Assembly (NCBI RefSeq): GCF_032062135.1
Contig: NC_092859.1
Coordinates: 107,200,393-107,264,392 of the forward strand
Reading direction: 5' to 3'
Source: Pyxicephalus adspersus
Taxonomy: Eukaryota > Chordata > Amphibia > Anura > Pyxicephalidae
DNA length: 64,000 nucleotides
The notes beneath the pieces are model-generated. The model searched no databases, had not been told where the DNA came from, and was given only the letters and a program-made list of their open reading frames with translations. Both the position numbers and the translations under genes were made by a program. Numbering within the stretch: the first letter of the stretch is position 1; each line of letters starts with the position of its first letter. This document shows, in pieces, positions 11,889 to 26,400 of this stretch.

Positions 11889-14800
11889 CTTTACTCAGTT
11901 CCTCCATTAAACTGTGCCTGGAGTTTATTTCTTTCTTCTTCTTGTCCTCCTAGTCTTCCATGAGGACTAACACCCAATGTCAACCCATTGTCACATGCCT
12001 TGGGTGCATTTTACTCACATACAATAACACAGAGACACGCATTGATATCACATCAGCGCCATTTTTTGCATTACCCAACATTTGCTAACCCCAGAAGATC
12101 CAAAGAGTAAGAGGACTTTGAGCATGAAATGTTCAGCCCAAAGTCATCAAGAAATGGAAATAAGAAAAGGATTACAATGTTTTTTTCTTCTTGGGGGATT
12201 TGTAGAGTTAGATTTTAAAACTAAAAACCCTATACCAGCAATATTCTAACTTACAACAATATTATATTTTGTACTACTTTTCCCAAATTAAAATAAAGAG
12301 GTCTAATAAAATAAAAATCTCAAGTTGCCATCACATCACTGCAATATATTTAATTTTTGTTTTTGAGTTTTGTAATACTATATTCTTTTTAGGAGTGTGT
12401 AAATGGGGATTCAATAACCTAGAACACTAATTTAAAGTGCAAAGCAAAACTTTATGCTTGAATATATGTTTAAAAGGTTTAATAGGACACAGGAGCTGAT
12501 TTAAATGTCTCAACCCAATTTTTCTTAATAGCATTCTCCGAAACCGTGCATACTGCAATCACAAGTGTAAATCAATGAAGATACAAAAGAAAAGACTGCC
12601 TTCTTGTGGCAGTTTTGACAATTTTGCTTTCCTAAACTAAATATTACGAAATATTACAGTTTAATAAATGTACCAAACTTGGTTAAGCTGCAATTAAATG
12701 AAATTTTGAACAGAGATTTATTACTGTAGTATTCATTTTTACTTCCTTATTCTTTTTAGAAGCACAACTGTGACCAGGCTTGATTTACATATATATTAAT
12801 ATTTTCACAATTTATGGCAATTATTTTTAATAAGGAATATGGTAATAATGCATCATTGGGCTAGGTTTCAACACGAATCCTCATCCTAAAACTGCCTAAA
12901 TGAAAGTAGCTAAGAGTAATGAATAGGATCCAAAGATAATGAAAATTGAATATGCAAAACAACTTAAAGTACATACACTCATCATCACACTCTTTTAGTA
13001 CCATCTTCTTCTATAGAGAGAAATACTTAGTTCCAGTTTTTGAGTAATCAGAGTTGTTAAACTAGAGGAACTATGCATATAAATGTAGCGCCATATATAT
13101 ATAAAAACAACATGTAAACAGCCAAATGCTTTTTATTACACAGTGACTAACATTGAAACAAATATGATGTTTATGTACCATATTTTACAGAACACATCAT
13201 TAAATAATTAAACTTCACAAAGATAAAAAAAGCCTAATGATGAGTGAAAAATGCAATGACATTATACACTAAACAAGACTTTTTTTTGTTTTTTACTGTA
13301 AAAAGTTCTGCTTAGAGAATGCAATAAAAAAAACAGCAAATGTTATATTTTTTTAAAATAGCAAATTCTATTTTTTCAAATAAATCATAAACATTATAAA
13401 ACACAACTATATAATCCATTTAATAACAAAAAGTACACAAACAGCAATATAACTTTTCGTTTTATTGACTTTATATACATTATTTTTTGTCAGATATGCC
13501 ATGTAAAAACCAGATCTTGTTATGCTAGTGCTAGGCTAAGCCTAGTGTTGACGCAAAAACAACAGTAACATTACTAAAATGGGACTTATGTACACTCTCA
13601 AGCTCCATTTGGCTTGTTTCATAATAAGGGGCAAAGGACAATGATTTGTTAAAGCAGAACTAAACTTACCTCTCCTTGCTCCATCATTGGAGCTTACATC
13701 TTAACTTGGTCCTCCTACAGGTTCGGGCCTTTGGCCACCTTGATTGGCCATAACAGCTAGTCACATTTCAGTTTGGTTTAGTCAGCAAAATATAACCTTA
13801 AAGTCAACTTTTGGTACCATGTGGGGACTAGCTATTTGCTAGTCTTTATTTAGAATTCCTGAGATGCCTAAACCCCAGTACTAATATTTAGTAAGTAACC
13901 ACAACCCCACAAACCACAACCTCCCCATAACGTCATACTTCATGCTTTCCTTTTTGTTGCCATATTGGATTTGCTAAGCTGGTCAAAAGGAAGGAGAAAG
14001 GGAAGGGATGTGGTGGACCAACATTTAAACAGGAATATTTGTGGCCATGAATTGCTTAGAATTTTTTGTAGCCATGTATTGGCAGTGATGAGTTCCTAGG
14101 TTATCCTATCCACACTTCTCTTTGTCTAATTAAAATTGCCTCCATGTTTTGTTGCCAGAATATTAAACAAAATAAGACAGGGATTTGAAAGAATTCCTTA
14201 TTGGCAGGGACCGACAGGCTTGCAAGGAAAGTTAACAATTTTATAGTCAAGGAGTCAAGGCCAGGCATACCCTGCACATGACTACTTTGTGTACTACATT
14301 ACAATGACTCAGACAGTATATTGACTTTCGGCAAGTGAATCGCCTAATAATATCTACTCCTAATCACTGACCTTGTAGATACGGAGCTAATTTAGAAAAG
14401 CAGTGAACATTATAAAGTCATAGCAGAAGAAGTAGACACCTAAGTGAGTACCAAATCTGCTGTCAACATCCCTAAAATATAGTTTACTTTTTTAAATGGC
14501 TGTAAAAAAAAGCACTACATTGGGATTTTAGATAAAAGTATGGAAAAATGACCTGCTTTTTATTAAAAAACAAACATTGAGGTGTTACTTTATATTCTGA
14601 TCACATACTGCAGGAAACCAAAAGCTAAGACCTGAATGAGTACCTCCCTGTAGATCATAAAAAAATGGGCCGTATATAACTAAAAAAAAAGTCTCAGACA
14701 ATAGGCATTACAAAGTACAAACAGACAATGGACAGTATGTCACACTGTAAAGCATATGCCCAGCTGGTCAATAGACAAAGTTCTTGCTGAAGAAGCTTTG

Positions 14801-17206
14801 ATCAACAAATTCTCTTTAGGGGCCTCTTCTCTGCATTTGAGGTACATTTAGATTGTTTTAGGAGTGTCCTACATATGTTACCAAAGCGCATTTTGCTGAA
14901 AACCACAACAAAGCTGAAGCAAGGAAGAAGGATTTTTTTTTATATGACATCCACCCAGGTCCCACAGCTCCACTGAAAATAAAAAATAGGACATCTTTGA
15001 GGTTTGTGATTGATTGCTAGTTTTCATAAATTTTCCTATAAATTAACCATACCTTCTGAGAGAAATAAAAAGAAGGAATGGCACACATTTAGTTTTTGAA
15101 GGGCTCACATTCCAATTTTTGGGGCTAATCATGTCCATTTTGGCCCCCTGCATTAACACTCGAACATTATGGCACATTATAGTGTCCTAATGTACTGTAT
15201 TTAGTGTAAATGCAGCCTATTAATTTTCAGGGGAAAGTACCTTTTTCTAATACATGGTACTACATTGCTTACTAGTGTGTTAATAGGCATTGCAATGTGC
15301 TGTAACCAAGATGAGATATAAAGGCCCATAGAGGTCCAATTTAAAATACATGACATGTCAAAACAATGGGAAATGTGAATGGGTCCTTAGTCTCTGTGAA
15401 ATAGTAATGTTGTTCAATGCCATAGATATACAGTGTTCTGGTAACTTCACCTGCAATCAGCAAAACATTTTCTGACTTACTCTTGCAAATTTGCAGGTTC
15501 AATAGTTAGTCAGACTGCTTTTAATGTATATAATTACTTCTATTTGGAAGTTTGGAACAAATGATCTGCTACTGTTACAAAATGACCAGAAAAGTGGAAA
15601 CATTTGTTCCATGCAATTATCTATAATGATTTACCTACAGCCAATATCTTTTTGTTCTTTACATCATCAAATCTCCAATCCCCATAATCTGTGCCAAATT
15701 ACAGTTTTGACATGAAGCTGTAATTGTCATTTTAGGGGAGATGTACAACCACTTTCATATCATAAAATATAAATAGGATATCTTAGCAACTATTTTTTAA
15801 GCTTTTCAAACACATAAAACCAATATTTCTCAAAATAATTTCATTTTCCTGTATATATAGCAAACATCAATGGTGTGATTCATTGTGCATTTTTGTTTCA
15901 AAATATCCAATCATGTGTAGGGTATTTTCTATATATTTTTTATTTTACAATTGGTTTTGTCTTGTCTGTAAAAGTGAAAAAAATCGAATTCAACACCAAC
16001 AAGGGTTACTAAATTGGTCCAAAATCTAACAATTAACTTGAAGAATCATAATTCACTATATTCTTAAATAAAGTACCTGGTGCACTTCCATTTCACTTGA
16101 CTTATACAAAGATCTATATATTTATTCATAATGTGATCTATTTGTGCAAAACAATCCAAAAAAGATTTGGATCTGTCAATTTGAGCAGCTTTACTGAAGA
16201 GTCTGAAGCTACCTGAGCTACCTGAAGTCAGAGTATTGTTGGCCTGTTGACTGCTTGGACATGATAATATCTAATATAAATATTTCAAAAGTAAACCTGC
16301 ACATGTGTAAAAAGAAAGCATTTATTTATAAATCTGAAAATCTTAAAGCATTCAAATGTGTCAGAGACCAGGCAAATTGTCAGAGACCAGGCAACTTCCA
16401 ATTCATGACAATCAAGGCTCCTAAAGTGTAAGTCTAAAAATACAATTACATACAATGTAAATCTAAAGGGGCGGGAGCATAAATCTGAAATTTCAGATTC
16501 TGCAATAAACCACGTCATAACTAATAGTCTTTAGGAATAAAAACTCAGGTTGGATTTGCACATATGAAATTATTTGTGGTGCATTACTGTAGGCTGCACT
16601 CTGCACTGTGTACAAAGGGTAAATAAAATGAGGCTTTTCACACCACAATTCACATTGGCGCACTTATTACTGGTCTCCACTGTTCAATGCATCAAGGTGC
16701 CAGTCACAAAATATGGTACTGTAACAAACTACAGTTGGCCAGATGATGCATGTTACAATAAAATATGTTACAATACCCGATTTAACAAGTGTTACACATT
16801 TGCATGGGTCATCAGGACTGGTACTCCTCAAGCCCTAGAAAATTCACGCTGGCGTCCATTTTGTAATAAATTTACTAGTACAATTTATTTCTACATCAAC
16901 ATATATTTTCTTTGCTTTAAAGTTCAACACTATTTCCATTTTGCATGTACATCATTTTCATTAGAAAAAAAGTTAATTGCTCCTTTTTATCTCCCAGATA
17001 TATTATATTTAAAGCACTTGTAAACTGCACAACCGTTGTTTTTCTGTGTTGCATTTGGAGATAATAGGAGATAACACATGCACAAGCATTGCACAAGAAA
17101 ATGAACATTGTCCGCGTCACTTTGCTCTTCCTGAGTAGAGAATTCCAACTTACAAACAATCCATTTTTGGCAAAATATTTTGTCATGTAATAAGGCAGCC
17201 AAGCTT
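11889..17206. other. AT-rich sequence downstream of ELAPOR2, no supported gene
   Basis: No conserved coding signal found on either strand. The longest open frame, 149 codons at 16574-17023, has no recognisable domain and lies just downstream of the ELAPOR2 stop on the opposite strand. A short direct duplication of 'tgtcagagaccaggcaa' occurs at about 16358-16396. Part of this stretch could be ELAPOR2 3' UTR if the near polyadenylation signals are not used. Confidence 0.35.
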
Positions 17207-17303
17207 TTTATTTTGTTGTGATGTCTGCTATTTTGTTTGTCTCTTGCATCATCATTCCTCATGGGTATTTCACATTGATTTCTTTATATGCAATGTTTTT
17301 ATT
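17207..17303 (-). terminator. Candidate polyadenylation signals of ELAPOR2
   Basis: On the minus strand AATAAA occurs at 17303-17298 and again at 17212-17207, about 50 and 140 bases past the stop codon. Either could end a short 3' UTR. AATAAA is frequent further downstream in this AT-rich sequence, so the true 3' end cannot be fixed from sequence alone. Confidence 0.35.
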
Positions 17304-17354
17304 TTCTTTTAAAAAAAATTCTTTTTTTCAGAGTCTAAAGGCAATTTCTGGTCT

Positions 17355-17414
17355 TTATATATGTTGTGGCCTTGATGATTTTAGCTGTACCGATTCAAAA
17401 CTGTGTTCTTTTTC
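17355..17414 (-). CDS. ELAPOR2: ELAPOR2 exon 22: C-terminus and stop
   Basis: Sixty nucleotides give residues 977-995, [19 protein letters not shown], and a TAA stop at 17357-17355. Acceptor ACTATTACAG. The peptide aligns with the end of human ELAPOR2 as I recall it (EKEDHFESVQLKTS...), which identifies the exon despite its size and its pairing with a GC donor. Confidence 0.9.
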   Translation of the reverse strand, partial: EKEHSFESVQLKSSRPQHI

Positions 17415-20400
17415 CTGTAATAGTAACAACAATGATTACCAACATTGAACTTTCACAGTATATTTAAATCCAATAGTTTTCTTAGTAATTCTTAGCCTTT
17501 TTTTTCTTCTGATTAAATAGTAATTATTATTTAAAGTAGGAACTCAACAAATATACCTAATAACATATTATCCACAAGGTTTGACTTTTTTTGTTGTAGA
17601 ATGCAGAAGCCAACCTAAAATATTAGATTATTTATTGAGCTAAATATAATAAAAAATCACCATGTGCTTTCATGAAAAAAATGTGCATGTAAAGCAGTTA
17701 ATATTCATACATTTAATGAAAAAAATAATATTTTTAATGACTTGCCTTTGTTGCTAGTGATTTCAGCTTTCCCAATATTGACTGCTTATTTGAATAGACT
17801 ACATCATCGTCATTGTCTTCTCCTTCCATTATGGCACAGCTGTCAGGGGCAGGAAGCTCACACTCTTTGGAATTAGCAGTTATGATTAGTTTGGAGTATT
17901 TGTATTCAAGCCTACAGTAAATAATGAATAGAAGAATACACATTTTAACAAACAGTGCATCAGTCCTACAGAGATATATTTTAAGATTTTCACTACTTGG
18001 AGGTTAGGTTGTTAGAATATTAGGTGTATAAAAATGTTGCTCTTGGTTTTATTTAACATTCTGTGATATTCTGAAAACTGGAAATAAAAAGTAGTTAATT
18101 TCTCATGCAGCTAAAGTGTAAAGAAAAGAAGTGCCATACTCTGGGCACAGTGCACTTTGTTTTATTACAGTACACTCTAGGCCCTTTTCAATGAAAGAAT
18201 ACTTGTGAATGGAGCTCCACTTTTTGTTTTATACAGGCAGTTACAGTCGTTACAAGACGGAACAACAAAAGTCTGAAGTGTGCTGAACATCACACAAAGC
18301 CACAAGTAATAAAACATTATAAAATGCTGTATAAAGACATGGATTTCTTCCAGCTGTCTGGACAAAGCATTTGCATGTGACTAGAAGAGAAGGCACAAGT
18401 ACTTGTGTTGTGTATATTTAGGTATATAGCAATTCAAGGCTAAATACTGTTACTTTGAAAGAAGTTACCTTTGACTTTTAATCACCTACAAATTATAATG
18501 CTTCCTATAAATCCATAGTAACATTTCTTACCTGTGTCAAATCAAATTTACAACTGGCACTTACTTTTGGTTTTTCTTCCAGAAGTAACAAGTCAGTGCT
18601 ACAAGCAGAACTGCAACAAAGGCACCAATGCCAGCTCCGACTTTCAACCAGAAGTCTATTGATTCACAGGCTGCTGTCTTTTTTTCTGGTAGTGCTACAC
18701 CTTTCATGCACAGCTTCGGCTCATTCCATACATAATGTGTTTCCTTTGAATTAAAGAACAGATAAGGAATACTTTTGAATTAGTAATTATATACTAATTC
18801 TAAAAATGTTATTCTCTGGTAAAAAATAACGACCTCCTGTTCCCAAATTGTAAAACAGAACTACAGGTTTATATTTTTTAATGAGGTAAATGAGGTATAA
18901 GATCTTGCTGTCTTGGCCTGCTTGGGGCTAAGTACTGCCTATGTCATGCAGTAATGTGTTGTCCTCTGAACTGTTACTTACAGCCATGACTCTTTATTGC
19001 AAATCATGTGTGGTGACTTCAAAGGACATTCCTGGATATCCGCAGTTAGAACTCTAATTTGTCTGCATCAGGTGATAAGTCAGGTTTTAGGATATTTAAA
19101 TATGCATTAAAGATTCATTTTAGGGGTTGGATAATTTTTAGAACCAATTGATATGAAATCACAGAACACAGCAGCATTAAATACCTGTTGTCCATTTCTA
19201 CAAGCTCCTTCTATCTTCTGATAGTCATTTTCTGTACAGAGAGGGCACGCCTCTGCTGTCTCCCAGAGAAAATGAAAATTGCAGCCATCACATGTACCAG
19301 CAGGACATAATCTACAAGTTAAAAGAAAAAAAAATGTTTACTTGTACAGTAACATTCTAAAATATCTGTTAATTTATAAAAAATTTACACCATTTCTCTT
19401 TCACCATTAACAAACTGGATCATGTTTCCAAGAGTAAATAATTATTACATATAATGTAAAAATGGATCCACCGAGGCAAAATAAAATACTTTTTGCCCAT
19501 TTTTTTACCTAAAACGCAGCCAAGAAAACATTTGTTCAAATCGTTTTAGCTGATTTATTTGTCATTCTGAATAAAAATAACAATATTTATTGACACAGTA
19601 GCACTATAGCAACTTTATCAAAGCACAGGAAGACTAGCAAAAGATGATTACTGATTTGTGAAGTAGACTATAGTCATTGCCTTGTTTGGTTTACTAAGCA
19701 GCACCAGTCATATGGCCAGGAATGCCAAAGGCCCCATGGCAGAAAATCAATTTATAACACCCCTCAGATTGAATTACTATTGTGAAGATGTCAGCTCTAA
19801 AAAGCATGCTGCCATTGCATCAGCACCAAATATACAGCAGCTCTGTCCTTTAAATTTTGCATTGCTACGTGCTTATAGAATGCCTAATGGCCCTTTTTGG
19901 CAAGCCATACAAATATAATTCTGTCTGCTTAATCATTGACAACTTCCCTTCCAATGCTATAAAGCATTAAAGTAACCTGAAGACTAAAAACAGGTTACCT
20001 CTGCCACTATCTTTATCTTTAAAATTTATTTAAATTCCCTATTATCTGTTTATTCGACCAAGCTGATTTCTTTTTCCTCTTGATGCCCCCATAAGATTGT
20101 GATGTAACTACAATTATATACACCCATGCAAATGGAGTGTTGAATGTCCGCACAATGCAATTCATGTATTTTTGCCTAAAGCCAATATCAGTAGAAAATC
20201 AGAATGCTTATACTTATAATTCTGTCCACAAAAGCTGTTGTAGTGTAGTGTGTAGTTTATAGCCAGCAAGATTTCACCTACACTGCAGATCAGGCTTGTG
20301 AATAAGAAATAAAAAGCAGTATAAGTGAAAAACAAGTGGTAAAAGAGCCCTAGAAATAGAGTGGGGATACATTTACTGTACAACATTTTGGTGTACTCAA

Positions 20401-23400
20401 GTGCAGAGCCTGATGACTACATGGCTTTAGTTAATCTTTACCTGTAGCTGATTTTTCCATCACATGAAACAGCAGTAGAATGCAGAATGTAAAAGTAACT
20501 ATGTTTTCCTTAAAATTCACACATTCCTTTGCTACATTCTATTTTTCCCAAGTACATTGAATCTTACTTTGCAAACCTGGCATTACTGGTATGAAAGTCT
20601 GGTGAAAGTCCAGTGCAGTTATGTTTTACTTAAAATTACCATGAATAGCAGTATTGATGGTTTCCTAAGCATTTGATAAAAAACACAAAATTAAATGTCA
20701 TCATGAAGATGGCAATATTAATCTGCTACAAATTACCTGGGCACTGAAATATCCCCTTTACCAAGTTTTGTAGGGTTGCATCTCAAAGATATTACTGTAG
20801 CTCTCCCTTTTTCACACGATGACGTAACACCAGAAGATCTATAAAAAAAAACATAAAATGTAACCAAAAAGACAAATCAAGGAAGGTCAATGATGCACAT
20901 TTTTACTATATAAACTTCACAATCTATTAAATAAAATATTACTTTTACAGAAAACTGAAACAATTCTGCTACTCTGCCTAAACATAAATATAGTATAACT
21001 GCAATAATGAAACAAGTACAAGTAAACATTCTTTCAGTCTAATGAACACAATTTTTCCTATTTTCATACAACTATGTGATATAAAGCTTCACAACAATAT
21101 CACCGCTGATGATCACCTATAAATATGCTGCTACAATTCTAGAATGTCTTCTGCTACATTTCTCTTGCAGATATATACAAAAGCTTAAATATTCTAAAAT
21201 AATATATATAAGATCATGACAGGATCATACATTTTACCCTAAACTATATTTTAAAAATAATATTAACTAACTTACTTGAAAAAGAAGTTTATATCTGGTA
21301 TCTTCTTAACAGCAGGAAATGTGTCTGGGGAAATACTTGTCCCAGCCAGGCTTGTGCTGGCTGTAGCACCTGCATTCATAAAGCAGCATATTAACAAGAA
21401 ATGTTATAGGTAAACAATACAAAAGTAAACGGTCTCTTTTATCAATGTTTTATTCCAAGATTCACTACATTATTATTAAAAATATTATTATTATTAAATT
21501 TATTATTATTATTATTAATGAACAGTGAATTTGAGTGAAAATAGGATTGGAACACTGTAATATTAGACTATGAACTATTTTATATTATATATCATAAATA
21601 TGTATATAATATTTATATAACTTATATAATATTTATATAATTATATATCATAAAAAAAGATTAGACAAAGTTGTTCACATAAAAAACAAGTAGTCAGTCA
21701 GCCCTTGATACTGGAGCTTTACGTTTTACCAGGCCAGAGAGCAGGGAAGTGATTACTATGTGCCTTTTAAAAGTTTTCACAATCCACCAGAACCACAAAA
21801 CAACTGCAGAAAAAGTGGCTTCCAACCACTCCCATTCAGTTAAATCAGAACAACTAAGCCTGCAGTAGACCCCTGTGGTCAACCACAGATCTGAAATTGG
21901 GATGTCACACTCCAGCAAATTTGGGTATATCTATGGCTGATGAGTGTAACATTGTAAAAAAAGAGAGCCACAGAAATACTTACCTAGAAAAGTATCAGCC
22001 AAGCTGACTGACTGTGATGATAAAGCCGTACGGAATCCTTTGCTATCAGATGGAATGATAGTGGATTGGCAGACAAATGTCTTCACAAGGTTAGATATGT
22101 CTTCAGGTTCTGCTTCCATGTCTTTGGCTGTGACATCGGTAATGTTATCAGTGCATACAGCCATTCTTTCTCCCTTAAAAGAAAACAATACATCAGATCC
22201 TTCATATAACTTCATTACTTTCAGAAATCTTTAAAATGGTCTGACAAATAATAATGGCTATATATATATATATTTGTTATTCTTTTCAAATGAAATGCTA
22301 TTTAATGTCAAATTAAAATCCAAGACTACATAGAAAGTGAGTTGACCCACCAAATGAGTAATGATTGTACCACGGAAGGTGATACACATGACTATAGACA
22401 CAATATTGCTGTACATCTATTTACTTTTGATCTACTTACTTCTTCCCCATAAATTTTAATTGACATCATTATACACTAAACTCTTATCCATAGTCTATAG
22501 ATCAGAATTTGCTGGGCAACATAAAAGGTAGGTACGGTAGGAAGCTCATTAGGACAACTATCTACATTGTCTAAGACACCGTTCTATTCTATTTATATAC
22601 AAAAATGTCCATAAGTTATATGTGATCTTCCACAAACTACTCCAAAGTTGTGTAATTTATATGGGATTTCTGATACATATTAGATTACCAAGAAATTGAA
22701 ATAACAAATATTCTGGTGTATGGCGCTGTATTCAATGTTCATTTCGAATTGAACTTTTCATTATGATTAACTTACTCCATTTCCACACAAGCTGATGTTG
22801 AATATGTGGAAGTACTTTGTTCCTTTAGAAGTGAAACTGGGTCCATTCATGAGGGTTGTCACACTACTTAAACTGTTGAAATTATATATCAAACTCCGAT
22901 TTTCATGTATGAATGACCAGGAGCAGTCACTAAAGCAAGCTGAATGGTCCTGAAAAAATAATGAATGTCATTAAGGATTCAATGTTTCATGTTACAAAAA
23001 ACATTTCTAAACAGATTCACAGTGATATGTGTCTATGACTTTATTTATGCAGTGTTACTATAGTTTAGAAGACATGCAATCAAACTCCTTTCTTTATTTT
23101 AATGCAGCAGACATAACACTTTCTGCAACTGCAATGACGTATAAAGAGTGGTGGGGTTTGGAAGGAAGGGAGTATGGTTTTATATCATAAATATAGCACA
23201 TGTTTAAAAGGATGGTGCACTTTTCTGTCTATAGGCAGGGTAAAAAGTTTAGAGGAAAGACAGTTCTAGCAAATGATTTACATGTACAACATAATTTCAT
23301 TTTGTCTGTAGGAGGCTGGCTGTCATACAATGTGGCTAAGAGGAAAGGACTCTGCATTTATTTGTCTATGTGTACATAAGCCTGGAGTACTGAAATTCCA

Positions 23401-26400
23401 GGTCAGATCACCCTAAACTTTCAAATGAGATTAAGAGATATAGACAAATTAAAACCTTTGGCACTTGGTGTGTGTTAGCATAACTATTACAAAATGCAGT
23501 GTTGTTTGTGTTAGCTTTAATGTCTATGTTTTTATTAGTATTCCTTAATTTTTTTGATGGCGCAAGTGTGGTTGTATGGATCCTCCACCTCTGGCCTAAG
23601 GTCCAGCCAATGAATGGGGTTGCTGGGAGCAACACCACCGCACATTACAGTGTTCAACCCAGAATTTTTTTAAGCCAGGTGGGAAGAAGCTGTAGGTGGG
23701 AAGCAGCCCCTGTATTGTGATTCAACTCTTCAGTAACTGTCCAAAATCAGCCGGATGGTTACTGAAAAGTGCCGGGTGGTCCGCCCAGCTAAAATGTGCT
23801 GGGGAGAACATTGCATTACACATGGACTCCTATGAAGAAGGTAATAGACATGCTTTAATGTATTTGGAAAAACATACCTTGTTACTTCTACTTGCAGGGC
23901 CACAGTGAATGCAGGCTTCTTTTCCATACACCTGATGTGGGGATAAGTATGTGTTGCTTGGACATTCCTTGCAGGTACTGCTTTCTTTATCAATATAATG
24001 TCCAGCAGGACAGGGGATGCAGGAAGATCCTAGTTGCTGAGATCCCATAGCACAGGCACGGCAGGTTGATGCTACTCCATCCATAACATTGGTTGCAGTT
24101 ATAGAATAAATCTTCGCAACATCATTTACATAACGTCGGCTCTGAAAGAAAACAGAAGCTCAGCAAAAGGTGTTTTTTTCACTCTCTGCTATGAAAAGAA
24201 AACAGCAAACAAATCTGTATAATTTAATCTCACATCATACTTTGCTGCAATATTAGCCTTCTAAACACATTAAAATGTGATCAATGGCCTTTTATATAAA
24301 TGGGGACAGTCTTATTAGGTGTGTATTATGCCTCTGCCTACACAAACATTCAAGAAACAAAAAAACTGTTCCCATTATTTCTAAAATTATCTATGATGGC
24401 AAATGAAAATAACATAAACCAAGATATTTATGGAGGAGTTTATAAGATAACATATTAAAAAGATTTGTCTCTGGTATTTCCAGGGAATGTATTTATGGTG
24501 CCCCAGTCTCATGAATTTATTTCCTTCTTTCAGGCAAAGGAAAAACAAACTACTAAGGAAAGCTACACTAAGTATGTTTTTACCAGTCCAACTTCAAGAT
24601 CCTTGGGCAACTGACCCTGAAATATTTCTGGTATAAACATTTCACATATAAATCGGTAAATAATGCACAATGAAACACTGTTCTGCTTTTTATTGTACTG
24701 TTTATATTGGTTCGTTCACAATGTTGCCATACTTAAATACAAATAAAAAAAGCAACATGGGTAGAACAAAATGTCATGTGGCCCAATAGACTTACTCTTA
24801 ACAGATATTTGTTGTTTTTTGAGTTTTAAAGCTTTTTTCTGGTGCACGGACCTATGTTATACTGCTTAGCGTGCACTCATCACTGACCAAGATAGCTTTT
24901 TCTAAAAATTCTAATAATTCTAAAAATTTATGAATATTTCTGAATGTCAATTTTGTCAAGTGATATGATTTTCACCACTTGTGTCCCTTTGATTCACAAC
25001 AATCAAAATAATCATTAGAAAATAAAGAAAGTAAATTATGTTTCCACATCATTAAATCTTTTCATTATTTAAAGAATTCACATCATGTCTAAGACTGTTC
25101 AAAGCACACTCTGAAAGGAAATTTTAAAGCCCATAACTAAAAAAAGTTTCATACTATTATTAACCTGTAATCTCTAAATAATATACTTCAGTAAATCATT
25201 TACTTACAAATTGTGCTTGGTTAGTTCTTTGAAATGCCCATGTAAACATGTACGTAGAATTCTTGGATATGATGTGAGTGTAAGACTGCTTTTCCCGGTT
25301 TCCTCCCCACGATTCCACCACACTTGTCGTCTTTCTGTTTACATCCTATAGAAATAAATATAATTACATAAAGATAGCAAGATATGAAACAATATATCAA
25401 AAGTCCACATTTCAACAGTACAGAGATCAATTGCAAGGGGCAGATTAGTTTCCCTGATAAGCAACAACAACCAAGGAGCCTACTGTATATGGACTATTGC
25501 TTATTGTCTGTTTGTTATTGTTTTTGCACGGATTTTGAGATAAGAAACTTTGTAGCAGAATCACAAAAAATATTTGCTAAGGAAAACTGCATGTATGAGT
25601 GAAACAAAGATTATGTGTTTGAATGATCTCTTCAAACATATATATTATCAAATATACTATCCGTGCATCAATATTTTCCAGCCAATACTGCTAACAATTG
25701 CACCCATCTATACCTGCAGAAGTCAGGATTACTACAACTATAAAATAATAAGGATAAATGGCAACCACCAGCACTTAACCCTGGGATATCACTTACCACC
25801 ATGAAGTATAGCACGCAGTCTGCTGAACAAATGGTATCAAACACAAAGGTAATCCTGCCCAGCTCTGCTCCATTTGTCCCAGTCATTGATGTCGGAGGCC
25901 TGCAATTGTAAAATAAAACTATTTGTACACCACATGAGACATTTTCTTATTCAGCTCGAAGCCTACCCATTTTAGATCCGATGGATAATAGACAAATAGA
26001 TAACACTATAATCACTCCCGCAGAGCCTATAGTGCTAGAGATGATCAAATTTGTATGGCAGAAGAGCAATTTCACATATATTCATAGCGAATCATGCAGT
26101 TCAAAGCTCTTGGTACAGACTAGATTCATGACAACTACAAAAAGGACACCTGAGAATGCTGGCAGTGTAGTAAATGGAATGTGTTTATCTAAAAACAATG
26201 ATTTTATAGACTTTACTATGTTATGGCAATATGTGGGGGTATTGTTTTATATGGTTGTAATAGACAAGTGCATATGGATTTAGGTGAAGGTAAAGCAAAC
26301 TGAAGGTTTTCAGAAATCATTGCTAGTAGATAGATAGATAAGCTGCAAAAGAGACTCTTTGGGCCTGATTTATTAAAGCTCGCCAAACCTGGAGAGAACA

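Larger units (their letters stand above)
17912..25796 (-). other. Introns 20 to 12 of ELAPOR2
   Basis: Nine introns (17912-18564, 18744-19184, 19312-20736, 20839-21275, 21370-21983, 22174-22775, 22950-23877, 24142-25207, 25346-25796), all GT-AG. Mostly AT-rich unique sequence with small (ATT)n at about 21480-21520 and (TA)n at 22258-22273. A GC-richer piece in intron 14 (about 23640-23850), beside the exon 14 donor, looks like a repeat fragment that I cannot name. No nested gene. Confidence 0.6.

Noticed and set aside
13649..13801. Possible TTAA-flanked MITE resembling the element at 49585
   Set aside because: Left end TTAAAGCAGAACTAAAC fits, but the right end matches weakly; not convincing without other copies.
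16574..17023. 149-codon open frame on the plus strand just past the ELAPOR2 3' end
   Set aside because: No recognisable domain, low-complexity AT-rich second half, no splice or promoter context. Probably chance, and possibly antisense to the ELAPOR2 3' UTR.
1..17354. Search for GRM3 exons, the expected convergent neighbour in mammals
   Set aside because: No GRM3 C-terminal sequence was recognised on the plus strand. It may lie outside the window or synteny may differ.
17734..17943. Continuous minus-strand frame ending ...LATKASH as a natural C-terminus
   Set aside because: The GC donor after LATK and the matching exon 22 ([12 protein letters not shown]...) explain the family tail better. 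Kept only as a possible retained-intron form.
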